Source of the DNA: Marivirga arenosa
Lineage (GTDB): Bacteria; Bacteroidota; Bacteroidia; Cytophagales; Cyclobacteriaceae
Direction of reading: 5' to 3'
Length of the DNA stretch: 64,000 nt
Assembly (NCBI RefSeq): GCF_030503895.2
Contig: NZ_CP129970.2
Coordinates: forward strand, 2,217,001-2,281,000
The notes below the pieces were generated by a model that saw nothing but the letters and a program-made list of their open reading frames with translations, was not told the origin of the DNA and searched no databases. A program made the position numbers and the translations under genes. Below, piece by piece: positions 27,119 through 36,529 of the stretch. Numbering within the stretch: position 1 is the stretch's first letter; every line of letters begins with the position of its first letter.

Positions 27119-28264
27119 ATGGATTTGAATTTAGATGTAGAGGAACTTATTCAGTTACGACATCTCTTACACGAAAATGCTGAGACTTCTAATAATGAGG
27201 AGAAAACAGCAAAAATCATTGTTGAATTTTTGGAAGATTTAAAGCCTGATGAAATTTGGAGTAATCAGGGTGGTCATGGTGTTATTGCTTTGTTCAAAGG
27301 AAAAGAGCCTGGTGAAAATATAGGTTTCAGAGCCGATACCGATGCACTACATATTGCAGAAACCATCCACTTAGAATATGCTTCCAAAACACCTCATACG
27401 GCTCACAAGTGTGGTCATGACGGACACATGACCATGGTGGCAGGAATTGCGGCTTATTTAAAAAACAATCCAGTACAGAAAGGGAATGTATATCTCTTAT
27501 TCCAACCTGCAGAAGAAACGGGAGAAGGAGCGGAGAGAATTAATAAAGCCTTAAAAGATTTAGATATCCATCTGGATTATATTTTTGGATTACATAATCT
27601 TCCTGATTTCCCTAAAGGTAAAATACTAAGCAAAAGTGGAACTTTTGCTGCCGCTTCCAGAGGTATGGTGATTAAGCTATTTGGGAAAACAAGTCATGCT
27701 GCAGAACCAGAATTTGGGATCAGTCCAGTATTGGCAATGGCAAAAATCACCACTCAGATGACGAACCTGCATAAAGAATTAGAGTTTTCATCTTTAGCAT
27801 TAGCAACTGTAATTCATGCGGAATTAGGTGAAATTGCATTTGGTACCACTCCTGGTTATGCTGAAATCAGGGTTACTTTAAGAGCAATGAAGGATGAGGA
27901 TATGGAAATCTTGATAGAGGAGGCTGAAAATCTAGCTAGAAAGCATTGTGAAGATGAAGGCTTGGGTTGTGAAATATCCTATACTGAAATATTTCCTTCA
28001 ACAGAAAACTCTGAAGAAACTGTAAATATTCTGAAACAATCAGCTTCATCCATGGGCCTTGATTATGTTCCATTAGAAAAGCCATTTAAATGGAGTGAAG
28101 ATTTTGGGCATTACAAATTGCAGTCACAAACCGGATTCTTTGGCTTAGGGTCTGGGGTTGAATGCGCTCATTTGCATGATGAATTTTATGACTTTCCTGA
28201 TGACATTATTCCAATGGGAGTAAAAATGTATATTGGTTTAATGAAATATTTTAAAGTTATTTAA
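27119..28264 (+). CDS. M20-family amidohydrolase (N-acyl-amino-acid hydrolase)
   Basis: A 381-residue metal-dependent amidohydrolase of the M20D type that removes acyl groups from amino acids or cleaves related amides in the cytoplasm. Metal and catalytic motifs are visible: RADTDALHI, AHKCGHDGHMTM, FQPAEETGEGA, GLHNLPDFPKG and the dimerisation-domain entry GKTSHAAEP. Start is ATG, 8 nt after the racemase. In this cluster it could release free amino acid from an imported acylated precursor, which the racemase then converts (inference). Confidence 0.88.
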   Translation: MDLNLDVEELIQLRHLLHENAETSNNEEKTAKIIVEFLEDLKPDEIWSNQGGHGVIALFKGKEPGENIGFRADTDALHIAETIHLEYASKTPHTAHKCGHDGHMTMVAGIAAYLKNNPVQKGNVYLLFQPAEETGEGAERINKALKDLDIHLDYIFGLHNLPDFPKGKILSKSGTFAAASRGMVIKLFGKTSHAAEPEFGISPVLAMAKITTQMTNLHKELEFSSLALATVIHAELGEIAFGTTPGYAEIRVTLRAMKDEDMEILIEEAENLARKHCEDEGLGCEISYTEIFPSTENSEETVNILKQSASSMGLDYVPLEKPFKWSEDFGHYKLQSQTGFFGLGSGVECAHLHDEFYDFPDDIIPMGVKMYIGLMKYFKVI

Positions 28265-28353
28265 TCTTTCCAATTTTTAGTCTATTAGTTACTGTAGGTC
28301 ATCAAGATTGATTAAGCTTTTAATTTAAGATATACTTTATAAATGCATCAAAT

Positions 28354-29529
28354 ATGTTTAGCACTTCTAATATCAGTTTAAGTAAAAAGGCGGTAAAGCA
28401 AAATGTCCGTTTTGTTAAGCGAAAATTGCATAAAGGTGTTAAACTTTCTGCAGTGGTAAAAGGAAATGCATACGGCCATGGTATTGAACAAATGGTCCCT
28501 TTATTTGAAGCTGCTGGCGTTAAGCATTTCTCAGTATTCTCAACTCATGAAGCTGCACAAGTCTGTGAATTCAAAAGTAAATCTACTGGAGTTATGGTTA
28601 TGGGTTGGATGGAAGATGAAGCCGTTGAGTGGGCAATAGCTAATGATATTGAATTTTATGTATTTGAAATAGGGCGACTACAGGCTGCAATTCATTATGC
28701 TCAGAAATTAGATAAAAAAGCAAAACTACATATCGAAGTAGAAACCGGTATGAACCGCACGGGCTTTGAAGAGGAGCACCTTCAAGAAGTAATTGACTTG
28801 ATGCAGGAAAATAAAGACTATTTTATTTTAGAGGGCTTGTGCACACACTATGCAGGTGCTGAAAGCATCACGAATTACTTAAGAGTAATGGATCAAATCA
28901 AAAAATATCATAAGATTTCCGATCTTTTCGAAGAAAATGGATTCATGCCTAAAAATAAGCATACAGCATGTTCAGCAGCAGCCATGTCCTATCCTGAAAC
29001 CCAAATGGATATGGTAAGAATTGGAATCTTACTTTATGGTTTTTGGCCTAGTCAGGAGACTTTTATCGCCTATCAAAGAAGTAATGGCTACGGGCAAGAT
29101 GACGTAAAAAGGAAAGTTAGACATCCTCTGAAACGAATTATCAGCTGGAAAAGTAAGGTAATGTCTGTAAAGGAAGTGCCAGTGGGAGAGTTCATTGGCT
29201 ATGGCACCAGTTATCAAGCTACAAAAAAAATGAAGATAGCGACTGTGCCAGTCGGGTATGCCTACGGTTTTGCAAGATCGCTCAGCAATCAAGGACGGGT
29301 GATTGTAAACGGAAAAAGAGTGGCGGTTATCGGAACTGTAAACATGAATCTCATGATTATAAATGTGACCGAATGCAAAAACATCGGAAAAGGAGATGAA
29401 GTAATCATAATAGGGAGCAATGGAAAGCAGACGGTTTCTGTAGCCAGCTTTGGAGAATTAAGTAATCAATTGAATTATGAGTTGCTTAGCAGATTACCCC
29501 AAGATATTCCGAGAAGAGTAGTAGAATAG
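28354..29529 (+). CDS. alr: Alanine racemase
   Basis: A 391-residue fold-type III PLP racemase that makes D-alanine for peptidoglycan. The PLP lysine is Lys36 in AVVKGNAYGHG. Further signatures are VETGMNRTGFE, HTACSAAA, MVRIGILLYGF, the C-terminal-domain catalytic tyrosine in FIGYGTSYQATKKM, and PVGYAYGFARSL. It follows the M20 gene by 89 nt, so it may have its own promoter. It is the second racemase within 3 kb and is the housekeeping-like one. Confidence 0.92.
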   Translation: MFSTSNISLSKKAVKQNVRFVKRKLHKGVKLSAVVKGNAYGHGIEQMVPLFEAAGVKHFSVFSTHEAAQVCEFKSKSTGVMVMGWMEDEAVEWAIANDIEFYVFEIGRLQAAIHYAQKLDKKAKLHIEVETGMNRTGFEEEHLQEVIDLMQENKDYFILEGLCTHYAGAESITNYLRVMDQIKKYHKISDLFEENGFMPKNKHTACSAAAMSYPETQMDMVRIGILLYGFWPSQETFIAYQRSNGYGQDDVKRKVRHPLKRIISWKSKVMSVKEVPVGEFIGYGTSYQATKKMKIATVPVGYAYGFARSLSNQGRVIVNGKRVAVIGTVNMNLMIINVTECKNIGKGDEVIIIGSNGKQTVSVASFGELSNQLNYELLSRLPQDIPRRVVE

Positions 29530-29541
29530 AGATAAGAAGGA

Positions 29542-29568
29542 AGGGGTGTTTTTTGAAAACCACCCCTC
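29542..29568. terminator. Hairpin between convergent genes
   Basis: AGGGGTG and CACCCCT arms, extended inward by T/A pairs, lie 12 nt after the alr stop and before the stop of the lipoprotein gene on the other strand. There is no clean T run after it. Confidence 0.5.
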
Positions 29569-29577
29569 CATATAGAA

Positions 29578-30045
29578 TTATTTTATTTTAGCCAATTTTG
29601 CTTTTACTTCAACCTCAGTGGTTTTAAAAATAAAGCCTAAACCTAGTACGGGTCTTTTCACTTTAACCTCATATTGAGGATAGAAAACAACATCGTAACC
29701 TTCATTTTTTTGCATCATATCATATAATGCATAATTAGCGGTGGGGTCACTAAGCAGATTCCCGTAAACCGGAATGCTTGCAAATAGATTAGAAACTTCT
29801 CTGGTAAACGGATCCTCTACAATTGACTCTTTTTCCACCCTTGCACCTTCCTGCTTGAAGAGTCTTTGAAAATCTATACCGAAAACTCTAGTGCTTTTTG
29901 CACTTCCTGCCACTTGATCTGAAAATTCAAAGTCATCTTTTTCAAGATTTACCAAAGTATTTGGCTGCTGCATAGATCTTTGAAGACTTGTACAAGAAGT
30001 ACTTAAAATTGTGGCGATAATTAACGAGATAATTATTTTGTTCAT
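29578..30045 (-). CDS. Hypothetical lipoprotein
   Basis: A 155-residue protein with a lipoprotein signal peptide (MNKIIISLIIATILSTSC, lipobox Cys about 18). The mature part has FSDQVAGSAKSTRVFGIDF and a C-terminal EVKVKRPVLGLGFIFKTTEV. Its overall layout resembles small envelope lipoproteins found across Bacteroidota that lack a known function. It is monocistronic. Confidence 0.65.
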   Translation of the reverse strand: MNKIIISLIIATILSTSCTSLQRSMQQPNTLVNLEKDDFEFSDQVAGSAKSTRVFGIDFQRLFKQEGARVEKESIVEDPFTREVSNLFASIPVYGNLLSDPTANYALYDMMQKNEGYDVVFYPQYEVKVKRPVLGLGFIFKTTEVEVKAKLAKIK

Positions 30046-30292
30046 GGTTCTTTTTTTAATGTAAACTTATAAATATTTAACTATTATGTTGGTGTTTAAT
30101 AAATGTGTTTTCTTTTGATTGATAATTCTTAAATAAAGAAAATATTTGAATACTTGTTCTACACAAAAAACTTGCCAGAATAGGATGATAAAATTTAAGT
30201 TTAAAGTAAAAAAAGTTATATAAAGGTTATGAAATAACATATTAAAACTGTTAATTGTGCCTGATATTTGAAAAACTAAAAACTATTGACAC

Positions 30293-30736
30293 ATGAAAAA
30301 AGTATTTTTAGCCTTAATAGCTGTATTTGTAGTATCCTCTACTTCTTATGCTTCTAATACTGATCTTTTCACATTAAATGAAGAAAAGATAAATACAGAG
30401 TTCAAAGAATTGAATGAATTAGAAGAATTCGTTGCAATGAATGAAGACGTTACCCTGAATACTGTTTATTCAGAGAATTCCAATTTAGTAGCAGGGATGA
30501 ATTTATCCTATGGTGCTGAGGGTATGATGGGCCACAATGGCTTTTCAATGGACAGCTTTGAGTGGGGTTCTTTTGCATGGGGATTCTGCTGTTTTCCTAT
30601 TGGTGCTGCGATTGGTGTCTTTACTGTATTATTGAATGATAATAAAGGAAGTGATCACAAAATATCATACTTTATAGGAGCAGGCCTTGGATTCTTATTC
30701 AGTGGAGGATTAGGAACCTATTATATAGGTCTATAA
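30293..30736 (+). CDS. Small exported protein with two C-terminal hydrophobic segments
   Basis: A 147-residue protein with a cleavable signal peptide (MKKVFLALIAVFVVSSTSYA), an acidic middle (EEKINTEFKELNELEEF) and two hydrophobic stretches (GFCCFPIGAAIGVFTVLL and FIGAGLGFLFSGGLGTYYIG). Similar small proteins with a Cys-Cys-Phe-Pro turn occur in Bacteroidota without assigned function. It has its own intrinsic terminator. The 247-nt gap before it (30046-30292) shows only weak promoter-like sequence. Confidence 0.6.
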   Translation: MKKVFLALIAVFVVSSTSYASNTDLFTLNEEKINTEFKELNELEEFVAMNEDVTLNTVYSENSNLVAGMNLSYGAEGMMGHNGFSMDSFEWGSFAWGFCCFPIGAAIGVFTVLLNDNKGSDHKISYFIGAGLGFLFSGGLGTYYIGL

Positions 30737-30759
30737 TTAAGAATTAATAACATTTAAAC

Positions 30760-30788
30760 GGCTGATTAATCCTTTAATCAGCCTTTTT
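30760..30788 (+). terminator. Intrinsic terminator
   Basis: Arms GGCTGATTAA and TTAATCAGCC with a TCCT loop, then TTTTT; it ends only 8 nt before the next ATG. Confidence 0.85.
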
Positions 30789-30795
30789 AGTTTTT

Positions 30796-31473
30796 ATGAG
30801 AGTACATTTCTTTTATCTATTCCTGTTTTTAACGTTTTCTTCATTCACACTTTTTTCTCAAGCTTATTTTAGAATCAGTGCTGACTTTTCTATTAAGGAT
30901 AAAAATCCAAAAGGATCAGAATTTTATAAAGGCAAAGTATTCTTTGATAAAGAGGTAAATAAAGTAGTTTACAATATAAGTTTTCCTGATAAAAAGATGT
31001 TGGTTATGGCTGATACCCAAATGTATCAGTTGGTCAATAAAAAAGTAGTAAGTCAACAGTTTGTTCCCTCTACCAACAAGTTTACGGTATTTAACTTAGC
31101 CTTAAGTGGTGATCTAAGAAATTTCGGTTTACAAAAAACGGGTTATGCCATTAACACCATCGAAGAGAATGGCGATCAAACCATAATAGAATGGCTACCT
31201 CCATCTTATTTAGAAGATAAAATGGGGAAAGTGGTTTTATCACTTAAAGAAGGGCAACTTTTTGGGATTGCACTTTTTAATCCTGAAGGCGAGTTAACCG
31301 CAAAAAAGTTTTATCAAGAATATAAAAGTATAAAAGGTTTACCTTTCCCTTCAAAAGTTATTCAAATCAGCTATATAGATGGGGCTGAATATTATAAAAT
31401 GACTACTTTTAGTAATGTTAAAATTGATGAATTAGAAAGTGATGAGATGTATAATGTTGATTTGTCTAATTAA
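30796..31473 (+). CDS. LolA-like periplasmic carrier protein
   Basis: A 225-residue exported protein (signal peptide MRVHFFYLFLFLTFSSFTLFSQ). The mature strands YFRISADFSIKDK, YKGKVFFDKEVNKVVYNI and the later FNPEGELTAKKFYQEYKSI pattern match the LolA/LppX-like half-barrel family that shuttles lipoproteins or lipids across the periplasm. It opens an envelope operon with yidD and three TPR-type genes. It overlaps the yidD frame by 32 nt. The family call is by pattern and is moderate. Confidence 0.65.
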   Translation: MRVHFFYLFLFLTFSSFTLFSQAYFRISADFSIKDKNPKGSEFYKGKVFFDKEVNKVVYNISFPDKKMLVMADTQMYQLVNKKVVSQQFVPSTNKFTVFNLALSGDLRNFGLQKTGYAINTIEENGDQTIIEWLPPSYLEDKMGKVVLSLKEGQLFGIALFNPEGELTAKKFYQEYKSIKGLPFPSKVIQISYIDGAEYYKMTTFSNVKIDELESDEMYNVDLSN

Positions 31474-31852
31474 TCTAATTAGTATAAATGCTTATTCTCA
31501 AATACCTAATGAGTTGGAATTATTAAGTGAATTGAGAGAGGTAAAAGAAAAAAAGGAGCCCTCAAAAATCAAGGATAAGTATGAAGCGGTAAATCAGAAT
31601 ACAAACGAGCTTCAAATGCTATTCTCTGGTCTATTTATAGGCTATAAAAAATTTATTTCCTCACAGGATGCACAAAACTGCTCTTTCATTCCTTCTTGTT
31701 CAGAATATGCACTACAAGCTGTAAAACAGCAGGGAGTTTTAAGGGGGATGCTCAACGGATTTGATCGATTAACAAGATGTAATTCACTCTCACCTGAAAA
31801 GTATGAATTAGATCCTGAGACACAATTATTAAAAGATCCTTTAACATTATAA
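31442..31852 (+). CDS. yidD: Membrane protein insertion efficiency factor YidD, with export signal
   Basis: YidD/haemolytic-domain protein that helps YidC-dependent membrane insertion. The family core is unmistakable: GYKKFISSQDAQNCSFIPSC, then SEYALQAVKQQGVLRGML and DRLTRCN. Unlike the short proteobacterial form it has an N-terminal hydrophobic signal (MLICLINLISINAYSQ) and about 50 extra residues, a form found in Bacteroidota. Starts at 31439 (GTG), 31442 (ATG) and 31454 (ATG) are all possible; 31442 is chosen because it keeps an arginine ahead of the hydrophobic core. The stop and the next start overlap as TAATG. Confidence 0.85.
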   Translation: MRCIMLICLINLISINAYSQIPNELELLSELREVKEKKEPSKIKDKYEAVNQNTNELQMLFSGLFIGYKKFISSQDAQNCSFIPSCSEYALQAVKQQGVLRGMLNGFDRLTRCNSLSPEKYELDPETQLLKDPLTL

Positions 31853-32676
31853 TGAGATATAACTTTCTTTTCCTTCTACTACTGCTAGCAGTTTTCAGAA
31901 GCTATTCGCAAGATATTTATGGGCTTGAGAAAAGTAAAAAATTTGCAAGTTATTTATTCAAGAGTGGTCAATATGATCTGTCTGCTATGGAATACGAACG
32001 TCTATTATTTATGGATGAGGATAATGACACCCTTAAATACAACTTAATAAACAGTTATTTCCAAAATGAACAAATTGATAAAGCTTTGGATAGAACACAA
32101 TATTTATATCCATCTTTAGCGGATTTGAGCATTCGAATGGCTGAGTTATATACTCAGATTTTAATACTGGGTGGTCGGTTTTCTACTTTTGATAATGAAT
32201 TCAAAGAATTGCCTCTTAAAGAAAATGATAAGAGAATTTATCAGTTTCATAAGGACTTTTTATCCCAGAATTGGGAACAAGTAAAGCAAGGAACCATACA
32301 ATTGTCTGAAGATGATCATCCGTCAATGGGTAATTTATTAATGCTATACAATAAGCATGAAAGTTATAAGCCTAAAAAGCCATGGGTTGCAGGATTACTA
32401 TCAGCTGTAATTCCAGGAAGTGGAAAATTTTATACAGGGAATTGGAAAGATGGTGCTTTTAGTTTCATTGCAATAGGTGGGCTTGCTTTTCAATCCTATA
32501 GAGGGTTTTCTAAAAATGGAGTTTCTTCAGCCTCCGGATGGATTTTTGGGGCAGTGGCTACTGGTTTTTATGCCGGAAATATTTATGGTTCAGCTAAATC
32601 AGCTCAAGTTAGAAATACTGAATTTTGGTTAGAAATTGAAAAGGATGCAAAAGATATTATTCGTTCTAGCTATTAG
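31852..32676 (+). CDS. TPR-type protein with C-terminal PGSG membrane segment (paralogue 1)
   Basis: A 274-residue exported protein. It has a signal peptide (MRYNFLFLLLLLAVFRSYSQ), a helical TPR-like body (FASYLFKSGQYDLSAMEYER, NLINSYFQNEQIDKALDRTQ), then a C-terminal module with WVAGLLSAVIPGSGKFYTGN and SFIAIGGLAFQSY that probably inserts in a membrane. The following gene has the same architecture and a matching MSVVLPGSGQILYGDW motif, so the pair are tandem paralogues. It is coupled to yidD by a 1-nt stop/start overlap. Function is unknown; the context suggests membrane-protein biogenesis. Confidence 0.7.
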   Translation: MRYNFLFLLLLLAVFRSYSQDIYGLEKSKKFASYLFKSGQYDLSAMEYERLLFMDEDNDTLKYNLINSYFQNEQIDKALDRTQYLYPSLADLSIRMAELYTQILILGGRFSTFDNEFKELPLKENDKRIYQFHKDFLSQNWEQVKQGTIQLSEDDHPSMGNLLMLYNKHESYKPKKPWVAGLLSAVIPGSGKFYTGNWKDGAFSFIAIGGLAFQSYRGFSKNGVSSASGWIFGAVATGFYAGNIYGSAKSAQVRNTEFWLEIEKDAKDIIRSSY

Positions 32677-33490
32677 TTTATTTTCTTCATGGTCAGTATT
32701 TAGCCAGAATGTTGAAGAAACCTATCAATTTGCCGAGGAGCAATTAAAGTTAGGGAATTATAATAATAGTTTACTGGCTTTTGAGCGTGCTATATTTTTT
32801 GAGGACTATACTTCTGCTGATACGTATACAAAATTAGCAGATGTCTACTTCGCAGCTGGCAATCAAGAGCGAGCGATAAGGTTTTATGATATTGCTTATT
32901 TTTCTGAGAATGATCCAGATTTGAAAAATGAGATTATTTTCAAAAAGAGTCTAGCCTATCTTCAATTGGAGAATTATGATCAGGCTTTGATCTCTTTAAC
33001 CTCTATTAATAGTTTTCAAAATAAGGCAGTAGCCCAAAAAAAGACATTTTATAAAACATTAGCCTATTATCTGAAAGGTGATTTTGCTTCCTACCATGAG
33101 CAATTGAGTCAATATACTGCTGATCAAAATATTGAAGGTAAAGATGAATTCCTTTTGCATAATAAGTGGGAAAAGAAGGCGGCTAAAATAAAACCTAATT
33201 TAGCCATGTGGATGAGTGTTGTTTTACCTGGATCTGGCCAGATTTTATATGGGGATTGGCAGAATGGACTCAATTCCTTAGCCTTAACTACAGGGCTCAT
33301 CGCCTTGTATATTAATTATATTGATCAGTTTTCTTTAATTGAAGCTTATCTCGTTGTTTTTCCATGGTTTGAGCGCTATCATAAAGGTGGATATCTTAGA
33401 GCAAAGGAGAATGCTGAAGAAAAAATTGATTTATATAGAAGTAAAGCTTATCAGTCTTTACTGAAACTGCATCCCGCAATGCTAAAATAA
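32645..33490 (+). CDS. TPR-type protein with C-terminal PGSG membrane segment (paralogue 2)
   Basis: About 281 residues: signal peptide (MQKILFVLAISLFSSWSVFS), TPR-like helices (YQFAEEQLKLGNYNNSLLAF, KLADVYFAAGNQERAIRFYD, SLAYLQLENYDQALISL) and a C-terminal hydrophobic module with VVLPGSGQILYGDWQNGLNS. The frame starts at a TTG (32636); the ATG at 32645 gives a cleaner signal peptide. Its first 32 nt overlap the previous gene. It is a diverged duplicate of that gene. Confidence 0.7.
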   Translation: MQKILFVLAISLFSSWSVFSQNVEETYQFAEEQLKLGNYNNSLLAFERAIFFEDYTSADTYTKLADVYFAAGNQERAIRFYDIAYFSENDPDLKNEIIFKKSLAYLQLENYDQALISLTSINSFQNKAVAQKKTFYKTLAYYLKGDFASYHEQLSQYTADQNIEGKDEFLLHNKWEKKAAKIKPNLAMWMSVVLPGSGQILYGDWQNGLNSLALTTGLIALYINYIDQFSLIEAYLVVFPWFERYHKGGYLRAKENAEEKIDLYRSKAYQSLLKLHPAMLK

Positions 33491-33495
33491 GAACA

Positions 33496-34545
33496 GTGAA
33501 GGTGAAATTTAAAACTATCATTTTAAGCTTGATTTTGCTGTGCATTTCCTCATCGCTAAGTGCCCAAGTATCCTTATCAAAAGTGGATTCAGTTTTGAAA
33601 TCACTTTACAAATTTGATTTTGAAGGTGCCAATCATCAAATTGAAGCAATAGATTCTATTGCAAACCCAAGTTTTTTCAATTTTTTAAAATCCCATTATT
33701 ATCGCTGGTATAAGATGCCTATTCATGAGCAATCTAATCAAATAATTGAGCGCTATCAGGACTATTTGTCTGGAGTTGAAGACATAAAGCATGAGGATTT
33801 ATTAAAAGATTTAAACTACAGTGAAATTAACTCTACTTTATTAAAGGCTGAATACCATTATAACAAGGGGAATTATTACAGGGCTTTTAAATATGGAAAC
33901 GATATTTACGAAATAGTATCGGACCATTTGGAGCAAGAACCGGAGCTTAGTGAGATAAAATTTTTATCGGGGCTTTACCATTTTTATTACCATTATTATA
34001 AAGAACAAAAACCTGCATTTTTCGCTTTCAGTTGGATTTTCAAAGAGGGAGATAAAGATACAGGCTTAAAATGGTTAGAAGAAGTAGCTCAAGAAGAAAG
34101 CTTTGTTCAGACAGAAGCCAATATTTATTTGGCTCATATTTATTTAAGAATTGAAGATGAACCTGAAAAGGCACGGCAATATGTTGAATGGCTGAATGCT
34201 CAATATCCAAATAATTTGAAGTTTTATGAATTATACATTGAAACTCATTTAGCACTAGATGATTTTTCTCCAGAACTAAAGCTTATGATAAACAAATTAT
34301 TGAGTTCTGATAAAGTATACTTTCATAAATACGGTAAAGCATATGAAGCAGTATTATATGCTAAAATAGAAGCTGAAGAAACAGATAAAATTAAAGCGAT
34401 AGAAAGAGCAAAAAAGTTCATCTCATCATTTGGGAAAGCTAATCATTTGATGAGTCTATTACTTTTTCAACAATACTTAATGACAGGGGAAGAGGATTGG
34501 AAAGATTATAGGGTATATGAATATAAACTAACTTCAATTGATTAA
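33496..34545 (+). CDS. Exported TPR-like protein
   Basis: A 349-residue protein with a signal peptide (MKVKFKTIILSLILLCISSS) and helical repeats (KAEYHYNKGNYYRAFKYGND, LAHIYLRIEDEPEKARQYVE). It has no enzyme motif. Start is GTG, 5 nt after the previous stop, so it closes the envelope operon. Its stop faces that of ppgK one base away. Confidence 0.65.
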   Translation: MKVKFKTIILSLILLCISSSLSAQVSLSKVDSVLKSLYKFDFEGANHQIEAIDSIANPSFFNFLKSHYYRWYKMPIHEQSNQIIERYQDYLSGVEDIKHEDLLKDLNYSEINSTLLKAEYHYNKGNYYRAFKYGNDIYEIVSDHLEQEPELSEIKFLSGLYHFYYHYYKEQKPAFFAFSWIFKEGDKDTGLKWLEEVAQEESFVQTEANIYLAHIYLRIEDEPEKARQYVEWLNAQYPNNLKFYELYIETHLALDDFSPELKLMINKLLSSDKVYFHKYGKAYEAVLYAKIEAEETDKIKAIERAKKFISSFGKANHLMSLLLFQQYLMTGEEDWKDYRVYEYKLTSID

Positions 34546-34546
34546 T

Positions 34547-35275
34547 TTATAAAAACTGACTGGCTGCTCCTACAATACCCGCATGATTTTTAAGCTCGGC
34601 AGGAATGACATTCAATTTGTTATCAATGTACTTTTCATACTTTTTGAATTTTTTGCTTACTCCCCCTCCAATGATGATTAAATCTGGCCAAAAAAGTTTG
34701 TTGACCTCAACAAGATATTGATTCAGGCGTTTTCCCCATACTTCCCAACTTAAATCTTCATTCTCTCTTATGGAATTAGCGGCATATTTTTCGGCTATAT
34801 CACCTTTAAATTGGATATGACCTAATTCTGTATTTGGCATTAATTGTTGATTGTGGAACAAGGCTGATCCTATGCCCGTGCCTAAAGCAAGTACTAGTAC
34901 GGTACCCTCATGTCCTTTGCCTGCTCCAAATCTCATTTCAGCCAAACCTGCTACATCCACATCATTCATTACACGGGTGGCACAGCCTGTTGCTTTACGG
35001 ATCATATTGGCCAGTGGCTTATCAATCCAACTTTTGTCGATATTAGAGGCAGTTTTTACAGTTCCGTTGATTATAGCTGCGGGAAATCCGCAACCAATTG
35101 GGCCATTCCATTCAATATGTTTCTGGAGTTTTACCACCGTCTTCATCATAGCTTCAGGAGTAGCGGGCTGAGGTGTTTTAAATCGCTTTCTTTTTGTAAT
35201 AAATTCGCCAGTTTTTAAATCTACAATAGCGGCTTTCATTCCAGTGCCACCAATGTCAATGCCTAATACTTCCAA
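34547..35275 (-). CDS. ppgK: Polyphosphate glucokinase (ROK family)
   Basis: Phosphorylates glucose with polyphosphate (or ATP) in the cytoplasm. The 242-residue length fits bacterial PpgK. The ATP/polyP-binding start VLGIDIGGTGMKAAIVDLKT, the KRFKTPQPATPE segment typical of PpgK, the glucose-binding/catalytic region VMNDVDVAGLAEM, the LALGTGIGSALF loop and IIIGGGVSKKF are present. The start is TTG: the only ATG lies after the phosphate-binding loop, and a stop is found five codons upstream. The gene is convergent with the envelope operon. Confidence 0.88.
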   Translation of the reverse strand: MEVLGIDIGGTGMKAAIVDLKTGEFITKRKRFKTPQPATPEAMMKTVVKLQKHIEWNGPIGCGFPAAIINGTVKTASNIDKSWIDKPLANMIRKATGCATRVMNDVDVAGLAEMRFGAGKGHEGTVLVLALGTGIGSALFHNQQLMPNTELGHIQFKGDIAEKYAANSIRENEDLSWEVWGKRLNQYLVEVNKLFWPDLIIIGGGVSKKFKKYEKYIDNKLNVIPAELKNHAGIVGAASQFL

Positions 35276-35387
35276 TGTGTGATTATTTTAATTTAATTTA
35301 AGATAGGGTATTTTTTAGCTTGAAAAAAGTAGATCTTATAACAATTTAGATTCTGTTGGATAATTGAAATTCAATGGGCCCTTAATG

Positions 35388-35425
35388 AAAAAATCCTTAC
35401 CAAAATGAATTGATAAGGATTTTTT
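35388..35425. terminator. Bidirectional intrinsic terminator after gcvT
   Basis: Perfect 12-base arms AAAAAATCCTTA and TAAGGATTTTTT; on the minus strand the right arm supplies the T run that ends gcvT. Confidence 0.8.
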
Positions 35426-35440
35426 AAAAGTATGGTATAT

Positions 35441-36529
35441 TTAAATAAGAGGTAATTTTTTTACTTCTGCTTTCAATTTATTTTTCCTCACTGCAATCTG
35501 GATTTCAGTTTCAGGTTTAGCAAATTCAGTTTTGACATACCCTAAACCTATTCCATGACCCAAAGTAGGGGATTGTGTTCCAGAGGTCACCAATCCAATA
35601 GTATTTCCTTCCATATCCAATATTTCGTATCCTTTTCTTGGAATACCTCTGTCTTTCATATGGAAGCCTACTAGTTTGCGCTCCACGCCTTCTTCTTTTT
35701 GTTTCTTTATTTCTTCAGAATTAACAAAGTCTTTAGTGAACTTTGTTACCCATCCTAATTTAGCTTCAATAGGAGAAGTAGTATCGTCAATATCATTTCC
35801 ATACAAACAATATCCCATTTCCATTCTTAAGGTATCTCTTGCACCTAATCCGATAGGTTTGATTCCAAATTCTTCACCTGCATTCATGATTTTATGCCAG
35901 ATGCTTTCAGCATCCTTATTGTGCATATAGACTTCAAAACCACCAGCACCTGTATAGCCAGTATTCGACATGATGACATATTTAGCATCAGCAAAAGGAG
36001 CTACCTGAAAATTATAAAATTTAATAGCGGATAGGTCCATATCCGTAGTAAGCTTTTGAAGTGTAGCTTCTGCTTTAGGACCCTGTACTGCAAATAATGA
36101 AAAGTCATCAGATATGTTTACCATTTTGGCTCCAAATGTTTCATTATGCTTAGAAATCCAGTTCCAATCTTTTTCAATGTTGGAGGCATTAACTACCAAC
36201 ATATATTCTTCTTCACCTATTTTGTAAACCAATAGGTCATCTACTATTCCTCCTTCATCATTGGGTAAATAAGTATATTGAGCTTTTCCTACTGTTAAAG
36301 TAGAAGCGTCATTACTGCTTACTTTTTGAATTAGATCTAAAGCTTTTGGCCCAGAAATTAAAAATTCCCCCATATGGGAAACATCAAAAATTCCAACAGC
36401 ATTACGAACGGTATTATGCTCTTCAATTAAACCTGAGTAGGAAACAGGCATATTGTAGCCTGCAAAAGGTACCATTTTCGCCCCTAATTGCTCGTGGATG
36501 TCATTTATTGCTACTTTTTTCAATTCCAT
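35441..36529 (-). CDS. gcvT: Glycine cleavage system aminomethyltransferase (T protein)
   Basis: Transfers the methylene group from the aminomethyl-lipoyl H protein to tetrahydrofolate, releasing ammonia. About 362 residues. Family signatures: [83 protein letters not shown] and [20 protein letters not shown]. The frame opens further upstream (36568), but the ATG at 36529 ([16 protein letters not shown]) matches the family start. It stands alone, away from gcvH and gcvP, as is common in Bacteroidota. Confidence 0.94.
   Translation of the reverse strand: MELKKVAINDIHEQLGAKMVPFAGYNMPVSYSGLIEEHNTVRNAVGIFDVSHMGEFLISGPKALDLIQKVSSNDASTLTVGKAQYTYLPNDEGGIVDDLLVYKIGEEEYMLVVNASNIEKDWNWISKHNETFGAKMVNISDDFSLFAVQGPKAEATLQKLTTDMDLSAIKFYNFQVAPFADAKYVIMSNTGYTGAGGFEVYMHNKDAESIWHKIMNAGEEFGIKPIGLGARDTLRMEMGYCLYGNDIDDTTSPIEAKLGWVTKFTKDFVNSEEIKKQKEEGVERKLVGFHMKDRGIPRKGYEILDMEGNTIGLVTSGTQSPTLGHGIGLGYVKTEFAKPETEIQIAVRKNKLKAEVKKLPLI

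Noticed and set aside
34834-35218. Three overlapping plus-strand open frames opposite ppgK
   Set aside because: They are antisense shadows of a well-supported ROK kinase gene.
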